A stretch of 64,000 nucleotides of DNA from Mastigamoeba balamuthi (lineage: Eukaryota > Evosea > Mastigamoebida > Mastigamoebidae). The position numbers and the translations under genes are program-made. The stretch spans positions 1-64,000 of the forward strand of contig CACRSC010000118.1 in the NCBI GenBank assembly GCA_902651635.1. Direction: 5' to 3'. The notes under the pieces were generated by a model. That model made no database searches. It saw only the letters and a list, made by a program, of their open reading frames with translations, and had not been told where the DNA came from. Shown piece after piece: positions 56,598-64,000 of the stretch (its first letter is position 1; every line of letters starts with the position of its first letter).

Positions 56598-59500
56598 TCA
56601 GTCCGACTTGGAGCGCCCGCTCTCCGCAAGCTCCTCCTGCTGGTCCTCCTGGTGCTCGGTGTCCTCTGCCGCGGGGGCGTGGGGCTTGCGGGTGCGCAGC
56701 GACGACGCGGGCGACGACGGCGGCGGGGCGTCGGACATCACGGGGCGCCTCTGGCGCTCGGCCTTCTCGCGCTCCTCCTGGCGCTGGCGCTCCTGCTCCC
56801 TGGCGCGGTGCGACGCGGCGATGGCCTCCTGGACAGCGCTCCAGGCGGCGCGGACAAACGTCGAGGCGAACTGGAAGGCGACGTCCGAGAGGCCGAGGAA
56901 GTAGATGACGTAGCCGCCGAGGCCCAGGACGATGACGAGCAGCAGGTAGATGGGGTTGAAGATGACGGCCTGCATCTCGTTGAAGCCCAGCACGAGCACG
57001 AGGCCGATCAGCCACGGCGGGATCTTGGAGCGGTACGAGACGGCCTCCTGGTCGCGCTGCGCCTGCAGGTACGAGAGCTCGGCGAACTTGTGGAAGCGCT
57101 CGACGCTGAGCCTGCACTCGTCGGGCGCCAGCACGACGGCCGCCGCGTCGCCCGAGGGGTTGCGCGGCACGTCGAGCACCGCGCGCTCGCCGCTCAGCTC
57201 CGAGGCGGGCCCGTAGTACGTCGCCGCGTCCATCGCGGGGTCGACGCGCACGAACCCGTAGAGGTCGACGAGCAGCTCGCCTGCCCCGCGCGCCTCGAGG
57301 TAGACGCGCCCCACGTCGTCCGAGGGCCGCCACCTGCGCGGCAGGCCCTTGGCGTCGCTGTTGAAGATGCGCCCAAAGCGCTTCTCCATGTGGTAGCTCA
57401 GGAAGTCGCAGCGCACGCGCAGCAGCGACCGCACAAAGTCGTGCGCGAACTTGCCGAGGCTCTCGCGCAGCGACGCGGCCTCGGCGGGCTCGGCCAGGAA
57501 CGCCGCGGCCACGCGCTGCATCTCCGCCTCGGCCGACCCGACGGCCGTGCGCACCTCCTCGCGGACGCGCTGCCACATGTCCGCGTGGCCCTCCTCGAGC
57601 GGGCCCGCGAGGCGCTCGTTGACCGCGCGGGCCAGCGCGTCCTTGACCTTGGCGACGGCCGCGTCCAGCAGCCCCGCGCGCACGGCGCCCACGCGCTGGC
57701 GCATCTCGGCGCGCAGCTCGGCCTCGGCCTCGGCGCACGAGAGCGCCAGCCCGGAGACCTCCGACGCCCGCACGACGTCGGCCCACTGCGCGAGCGCCGC
57801 GGCCTCGGCCTCGGCGAGCTCGCGGCCGACGGCGGCCTCGGGCCCCGCGGCGCCCGAGCCCTTGAGGCCCTCGAGGCGCCCCGCGAGCTTCGCGAGCACG
57901 TCGGCCGCCGCGTGCGCGAGCTGCGCGTCGTAGAGCTTGCGGACGGCGTCGGCCATGCGGTCCTTGAGCTCCTGGCCCTTCTTGGCGCTGACCTCCTCGA
58001 GGTAGAGCGACGCGGGGCCGTCGTACTGCTTGGCCCACGCCTCGAGCGCCTGGGCCGCGAGCCTGCCGAGCTCCATGCTGACGCCGCCCGCGCCGACCAG
58101 CGAGGCCAGCGGCGCCAGCTCGGCCTCGAAGCCCGCGTAGACGCTCTCGCTGATCTGCCCGCAGCGCCACGTGGCCATCAGGTGCTTCTGCGACGGTATG
58201 TCCAGGTCCTTGTTCTGCTTGATCGACTCCTGCGCTCACCCCCCGCACACCCCGCACACGCAGCTCGTGAGCCCCGCTGGTCCACCGCACTCGGCTCAGC
58301 TCCGCTTGGGCCCATCCACGTCTTCTCTGCCGCGAGGGCAGAGGCGAGCGCCCTCGAGACCCACGCAGCAGTCCTCAGTCGCCACGCGGCCGTGGGGCTC
58401 TCGCTGGCATGCGTTGCTCGCTGACCCCCGCATTGCAGGGCCCAGAGGGAGGGAACGGCAACGACGGCGAGGGAGGGGGAGGCGGAGGCGAGACGCACCC
58501 AGACCTGCTCGGCAAAGAGGGCGAAGCCGTCGGCGGGGATCTGCTTGCGGTACTCCTGGCGCATGTAGAAGCCGGGCGTCTCGGGGCACGTGAACTTGTC
58601 GCGCAGGGCGGCGATGGCCGAGCCGAACTCGTCGGGCTGGAGGACCATGTGCGGCAGCGACGTGAACTGCACGTCGAAGAAGCGCGTCATCGGCTCGTCG
58701 GCAAACTGCGCGGGCTTCTTGAGGCTCGCCCAGATGTCCTCCATGCGCTCCGTGATGATCGACTGCAGCTTCGGCAGCGGCGTCGCCGTGTGGTCGCGGA
58801 TGATGAACAGGATCAGCGTCTTGGGCGACCTGCGCACGCGTCTCAGCCCGGTTCTCCGACGGTTCCGTGCGGGTCTCGCACGGCCCGAGGGGAGCTTACT
58901 CGGCGCGGGCGAAGAGCTGGATGTTGAGCTCGAAGACGGTCTTGAGGAGGCCGAGGTTCGAGGCCTGCCAGCGGCCGATGTCGTGGTACCAGAGGTTGAC
59001 GATCAGCACCGACGAGACCGTCAGCGTGAACAGCGACGACTTGCGCTCAAACGACAGCTCGTCCTGGCGCGCGCTGCCGTCGGTGCCCTCGACGTCCATC
59101 ACCAGCAGGCTCCCCGGCCCTGCGCAGCGGTGTCCAAGAATACATTTATCAGTGGACAAGAGGAATCAACAGGGAGGAAATATCCCGGAAAAATCAAGTG
59201 ACGTTCCCCAGAACATACTGCGCGCGCCGCGAATCTGGGAAATGGAAACAGATCGGCAAAAGGGAACGCGGACCTTGGGGGGCGCGCTTGGGGACGCCCA
59301 GCCAGACGCCGTACGTCGTGCGCTCGCGCGTCACGTCGGCCTTGAGCACGCGGAACCTCGTGTCGAACAGCAAGTTGAGCAGCGTGCCTGTTGGGAGGCG
59401 CCCGCGGCCGCTCGTTATTTCCCGATTCGATTCGACTCGACTCGATTCGATTCGAATTCAGTCTAGGGGGGAATCGGGGGTGTCTCCGCGGCTCCCGCAC

Positions 59501-60190
59501 TTTTGCCGCTGCTCTGGGCGCCCAGCACGGCCACGACGCCGTAGTCCTTGCCGCGGGCCGTGAACCCCGACTTGCAGAGGAACTCGCCGAGCACCTGCGT
59601 CCTGCCGCGGCCGTCGTGTCAGGCGCAGCGTCCAGATATTTCCCTCCAATAACTCCGGCAGCGCAGAGGGGAGCCCATGAGCCCGCCCCTTCTTTTTTCT
59701 CCCCGCGTTACGTCACGAACGGCTCTTGGTGACGTGGGCTGCTGGCTGCCTGCGGCTGCTGCTGCTGCTGCTGCTGGGGCTGCGTGCTGCTGGGGGCGTC
59801 GTCGGGGGTGGAGCCGAACTCGCCGGCGCCGTTGATGATCTGGATCATCTCGTCGCCCGTCCACGCGGCCGGCGGCGGTGCGTCGCCCTCGGGCGGCGGC
59901 GACGTCCGCGACCGCGAGGCCGCCAGGTCCGCGACGCTCAGGGGCGCGGGCGACGCGGCGCACGAGGCCGACGAGACCAGGGAGGCCGCGGCCGAGGACA
60001 GCGGCGGCGACGGGGGCGACGGGGGCGACGGCGGCAGCGCAGAGGCGGCGGCCGCGGGCGCGGGGGCGGCGGAGGGGGAGAAGGCCGCCGCGGCGGGGGC
60101 GGTGGCGGAGAAGGGGGAGGGGTCGGCGCCGGCCTCGGAGCGGGCGAGGGTGGCAGCGGTCTGCGCGTGGGCTGCGGGCTGGTCCTCCAT
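56598..60190 (-). CDS. SEY1: SEY1/RHD3-family dynamin-like GTPase of ER fusion
   Basis: About seven exons, roughly 930 aa, from the ATG at 60190 to 56598. It fuses ER tubules by GTP-driven tethering. The first exon (to about 59710) is an Ala/Pro/Ser-rich extension (about 110 residues) ending in [13 protein letters not shown], the conserved family start. The GTPase follows: [16 protein letters not shown] (P-loop, near 59515-59550), [12 protein letters not shown] and TTYGVWLGV (switch I), VMDVEGTDG (switch II, near 59090), [26 protein letters not shown] and ILFIIRDHT (RD guanine motif). The last exon carries the helical bundle and two membrane spans ([11 protein letters not shown] and [20 protein letters not shown]), then a charged tail rich in Glu/Arg. 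Atlastin, SEY1 and RHD3 share this plan; the INGAGEF start and length favour SEY1/RHD3. The usual C-terminal amphipathic helix is replaced by [17 protein letters not shown]. Confidence 0.92.
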
Positions 60191-61669
60191 GGCGGGCGTG
60201 TCTCTTTGAATTTACTCTTCCAGATTTTATTGGTCAAACCCCTAAATATCTTCATGGACAAGATTCGCGAGGTACCGAAATTCTGTTCAGCTGAAAAGGG
60301 TCAAACTCCCTCATTACAACTTATTTTTGATTTCAGTAGATGTGATTTACAGAATGATGCACTCAATTGACTTGTTTTTCTTTTTACTTTTGATCAAATT
60401 TCGACATGTTATTCCAATGTCAATTATCAAAGTTCAGAATAATCACTGTATGAACACATTTTCACTCATATACAACTGTTGTTTTATTGCAAGGAATGAG
60501 TGTCTTTTTAGAAGGCAGCTAGGGTCAATTTCTTTACAATTGCACTCATGGGCACTTAAGGCACACTCTTTGGCATTCAGGTTATTCATAAATAACAAGG
60601 CGACCTTTATATTGTATTAACACACTATCTTCAAGGATGAGGAAGAGGATTGGACTTCTGATTAGGAGGAGGTGCTGTTACACATTGACACCAGCTACTT
60701 CTTGATCTGTTCCAGGTACCACATCAAAGACTGCTATCTGAGTTCGAGAAATACATATGGGTCACCGGGATCAATGGGATCTTGATCAAGCACACAGGCA
60801 CAGGGGTCCAGATCCACACAGTTCTTGATTTAAACGAGGGTTCTGTCAAGTTTTCCGTTACTGAGGATAAATGGTACTATTGGCTTGAATGAGATTCTTC
60901 TTGGCCTGCAAAATTGCCACTGACTATATAGCTCCGAGGACTCCTGCAGCCAAGAAACACTGAGATGTTCTTCAAAGCTTAGACCTTTGCAAAAGCTTAG
61001 ATATCTTTCAAACAATGATGCCCTCTTAGACTTGTTTTGTATTTCTGTTACTATTAAGTACCATTTCTTTGTTTTTTTATTTCCTTTTGTTTCTCTGTCT
61101 TGTTGTATTATTACATTTTCGTTTCTGACTTTGTTTTTCACTAAAAGTCCAAAAGCCAGTTTTTTTCCGACTTTAGGTTTTTCATTTTCCCCAGAAAGTC
61201 AGATCATTCTGACTTTTTGGTTATCTGAGCATTTTCGTGAAATTGGTAATATGTTGGTACGTTTGGCTGTAAAGACATATCAGAGGATCCACAAGGCCAC
61301 CACTAGCAGCAGTTGTGCCCCTCCAGTCATTCTCATACTGCAACCAGACCTAACAGGTTTGATACAAAAATAAGAGGAAGCAATGAAGGATCTGTCCCTC
61401 AGAACGGAACTCGATTACCAGGGCATACAAGTACAGAGGTTCTGTGTTGCACAGTAACCGCAGCTACTGTGCAAACTGCAACCAGGATGCTCAGGCTTCC
61501 CAGGGTCTGCTGCAGCTTCTGCGAGTCCGTCGAGATCAGTGCCAGCTTGTCCTTGGGAATTGCTAGGGTGGCCTGAGAGAGGTCATGGCTCCCAGGAACC
61601 TGGGCTGCTCCTTTCGACAAATGTGGTATCCACCCCGATTCACAGCCCGTTGTAACGCCTCCGGCGATT
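60191..61669. other. AT-rich stretch, no gene recognised
   Basis: About 1.5 kb, strongly AT-rich, unlike SEY1 upstream. Open frames (for example 60830-61141 minus and 60987-61373 plus) overlap each other and have no domain. Likely mobile-element debris and the SEY1 promoter near 60200. Confidence 0.45.
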
Positions 61670-61858
61670 TGAGATCAGCATCAAGGGCCATTCACCGCCT
61701 CGCATCTCAAGGTACTTTTCTTGCCCGCAGCAATGACGTCACGCGTGCCCGCGATGATAAACTTATAGGCACTGCAACCGCCAGGTCAGAATTTCGTTCC
61801 CCTTTTTCGCACAAGTACAACCCACAGAATCCCATCACCTGAAAGAACTCTTATTCTG
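61670..61858 (+). promoter_or_regulatory. Upstream region of M60 copy B, with a CRE-like palindrome
   Basis: Blocks CACCGCCTCGCATCTCAAGG, TTGCCCGCAGCAATGACGTC, ACGCGTGCCCG and GGCACTGCAACCGCC match those upstream of M60 copy A in the same order. The octamer TGACGTCA (61734-61741) is a perfect bZIP/CRE-type palindrome; copy A has the related TACGTCAC. Confidence 0.55.
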
Positions 61859-63995
61859 ATGTACGACGCTTACTGTCTCCTCGCCTTGCTGCTGTGTACA
61901 TCGGTATCGTGTTCCAGCGCCTTCGACCTCAGCACCCGTGCGAGACTCGTCTCCGGGGTGCCGGACCACTTCGCGGTTAGCGGAAAGCCCGGATCACTGC
62001 TCCTCTATGCCCCAAACGTGGTGTCGATGGCTGGCGACGACCACGGCTCGCCAATGGCGGCTGCTGCCACGTTCGACATGGGCAAGGTGTGCTTGTTCAG
62101 CCACAGCGACTTCATCACAAAGGGTATGCGCATGGCACTCGGCCGAAAATTGGAAAAAACCTCGTGCGGCTGACAATTTCCGCAGAGAAAAGCTACTTCG
62201 GGCTCGTCTCCAACTGCATCGAGTGGATGAAGACGAACAAGTCCTCTCTCGTCTGTTCGCTCAACGGCCTCGACACCCCCGCCCAGAGGGACGCAGTCAC
62301 GGCCGCGGGCTGCACGTCGACGACATCGGGGGGCTTCACGGAGAGCGCACTCTCAGGCGTCGACGTCCTCTTTGTCCGCTCCGAGGACCTCGATGACAAC
62401 GACAACGGGACCCACACGTCGCAGAACATCGAGGCAGTGCGCACGTTCATGAGGAACGGCGGGTCACTGGTGATCAGCGGGACGGGGTGGACCTGGACCT
62501 TCAACAGGAACCGCGTCCTGTCCACGCACCCCGCCAACCTTCTCCTGGCCCCCTGCGGCCTCGCCATCGGAGACGGTGGTGTCAGTGTATGGAAAGGGGC
62601 CGCAGTTCAACAAAACGATGTGTTCAGTGAGGACACGAACAACATGTGGTATGCACTCGAGACCATCAAGAATAGGCTCTTTTTGGATGAGGTGTCGGCA
62701 GCAGCACAAAGATACATTTTAATCCAGCTCGTGCGTTCCATTCACTTCGTCGCGTCTCACGAATAGCTCTGCAGGAGCGTCTGGCTATGTGCTTCACCAC
62801 TGGACTCGAGGACCCTGTTCTGTCCTCTCTTCGCCAGCAAGCCGCAAATGCGATCGCTGCGGCATGCCCTTTCAGCCAGTGGGGTGCGACTTCGTCGTCC
62901 AACCCGACACCACTGTGGAACGATCATTAGCGAGGTTGCATGAATTTCGCGCTGAGCATTCCCGCTAGCATTCAGTCTGCAGACTGGCCAGCACAGTCTG
63001 CAGCGTTCCCTGGTGATGTCCCAGATGCCCCGCACGTGAATCGCAATGTCACTGTTCCCTGCGACAGGACTCGCTGGTACTCAACTGCGCTTTTCGTCTC
63101 TGCTGCAAGCGACCTCACTGTGAAGATCCCTGCCAATCAGGTTGGGCAGGTCTCGCTCCAGATCGGTTGCCATACGGATGTGCTCGGTGGAAGAAATGAC
63201 TGGACTCGTTGGCCGAAGGTTGCTGAGACTATTCCTTTGACTACCACAGAGACGAGTGTCAAGGTCAGGTTCGCAGGGATGCTCTACATCGCCGTCACTG
63301 CCAAGGGGTCGCCCATTGAGGTGAAGTTCAGTGGGAAGCTGTCCGATGCACCGGTGTATCGCTCTGGGATCACCTCGGCTGCCCAGTGGAATGCAGATGT
63401 CAGCTCGACGTTGTCGCCGTGGGGCGAGGTCGAGACCAAGGACGTCATCTTCACTCTGCCGACAGCATCGCTGAAGAAGGTGAAGGACATGGCAGTTGTG
63501 GCGGACTATTGGCAGCGCGTCATGGACTGCGTGTACCACTTCAGGACAACCGACCCCGAGGCCTTCAAACAGCGCTACGTCGCAGATGTGCCCATCAAGG
63601 ACTGGTACATGCACAGCGGGTATCCAATCGTGATGTGGGTCGATACTGCAGACGAGACGCTGATGACGACCCCACAGTGGTCGCACTGGGGTCATTACCA
63701 CGAGTGCGGCCACAACATGCAGTCCCGTACGCACACGATCTGCACAGCACCCTCAGACATCCATTCTCATGTAATTAGCGATGTGGACGTTCGCCGGCAC
63801 TGTGGAGGTGACCAACAACTTGTGGAGTCTCTACTGCGAGAGGACGATGACCGGAAACTGGAACTGGCAGGCCGATAATCTGAAGCAAGGGCAGCTGAAA
63901 GGCATAGAGTACCAGAAGCATCCGGACTTCAACGTGTGGAAGAACGATCCGTGGATGGCACTACAATTGTACATCGGCATCGGAGAGCGCTGGGG
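61859..63995 (+). pseudogene. Secreted M60 metallopeptidase, copy B, one in-frame stop, runs off window
   Basis: Exons 61859-62123, 62186-62730, 62775-63726 and 63779-63995 match copy A exon by exon, with introns of 62, 44, 52 bases and the start of the next donor at the window end. The signal peptide (MYDAYCLLALLLCTSVSCSSA), the core HECGH with the following EVTNN Glu, and the NLKQGQLKGIEYQKHPDF stretch are intact. In exon 3 the codon equivalent to AGG in copy A (RRRGCMNF) is TAG at 62928-62930, about 50 codons into the exon. All else is open and selection-like. So it is either a very young pseudogene or a sequence/readthrough case. The fascin-like tail would lie beyond 64000. Confidence 0.75.
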
Positions 63996-64000
63996 GTGTG

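Noticed and set aside
56652-58424. A 590-codon plus-strand open frame and a 616-codon minus frame
   Set aside because: Both are shadows of the SEY1 last exon, which carries the membrane spans and helical bundle.

Overview
The window is nuclear DNA from a unicellular eukaryote. Most of it is GC-rich, and the genes are dense and cut by very short GT-AG introns (mostly 44-80 nt, donor often GTGCGC, GTGCCG or GTACGC, acceptor often CGCAG). Hallmark genes are a 376-aa actin, a class I-type PI 3-kinase, the ER-retention receptor ERD2, the ER-fusion GTPase SEY1/RHD3, an ABCG half transporter and many F-box proteins. The gene mix (class I PI3K, Vwaint-type VWA protein, M60 peptidases, bacterial-type trehalose synthase) suits a free-living protist, possibly an amoebozoan, but the lineage cannot be fixed from the sequence alone.

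Layout. 0-1.2 kb: 5' part of a VWA/Vwaint protein. 1.4-10.9 kb: a local cluster of a lineage-specific F-box-like family (five whole genes of 318-327 aa and at least three decayed copies), interrupted by an unrelated spliced F-box gene whose intron holds an 8-bp minisatellite. 11-13.5 kb: ABCG transporter. 14-17.2 kb: a small hydrophobic ORF, then an AT-rich island with a decayed Tc1-like transposase. 17.2-20 kb: a secreted M60 (enhancin/TCAF-like) peptidase with a fascin-like tail. 20.5-24.7 kb: a small coiled-coil gene, a tRNA-like element, ERD2 and actin. 26.3-31.5 kb: PI3K in about 15 exons. 31.7-37 kb: three dCache-type receptor ectodomain paralogues (one whole, one doubtful, one broken) around a gene with a ubiquitin-like N-terminus. 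37.4-39.5 kb: trehalose synthase, followed on the same strand by a CBM20-RCC1-F-box gene. 42.8-46.1 kb: two near-identical ankyrin-like genes, the second cut by a 663-base N gap, and the end of a membrane protein. 47.4-49.5 kb: a fusion of an arginine-type ADP-ribosyltransferase with Sel1 repeats. 49.5-56.4 kb: an accessory AT-richer island with unrecognised ORFs, a chromodomain-bearing element fossil, a palindromic minisatellite and a pogo/Tigger transposase. 56.6-60.2 kb: SEY1. 61.9-64 kb: a second M60 gene, inverted relative to the first, with one in-frame stop, running off the window.

Themes. Much of the window shows gene-family birth and death: F-box-like, dCache, M60 and ankyrin families all have both intact and broken copies nearby. 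Housekeeping genes (actin, ERD2, SEY1, PI3K, ABCG) lie between these. Trehalose synthase next to a starch-binding F-box protein is the one neighbourhood where two different genes point to one substrate class (alpha-glucans). Exon coordinates quoted were worked out by hand from splice sites and reading phase; in every model called complete, the summed exon length is divisible by three.
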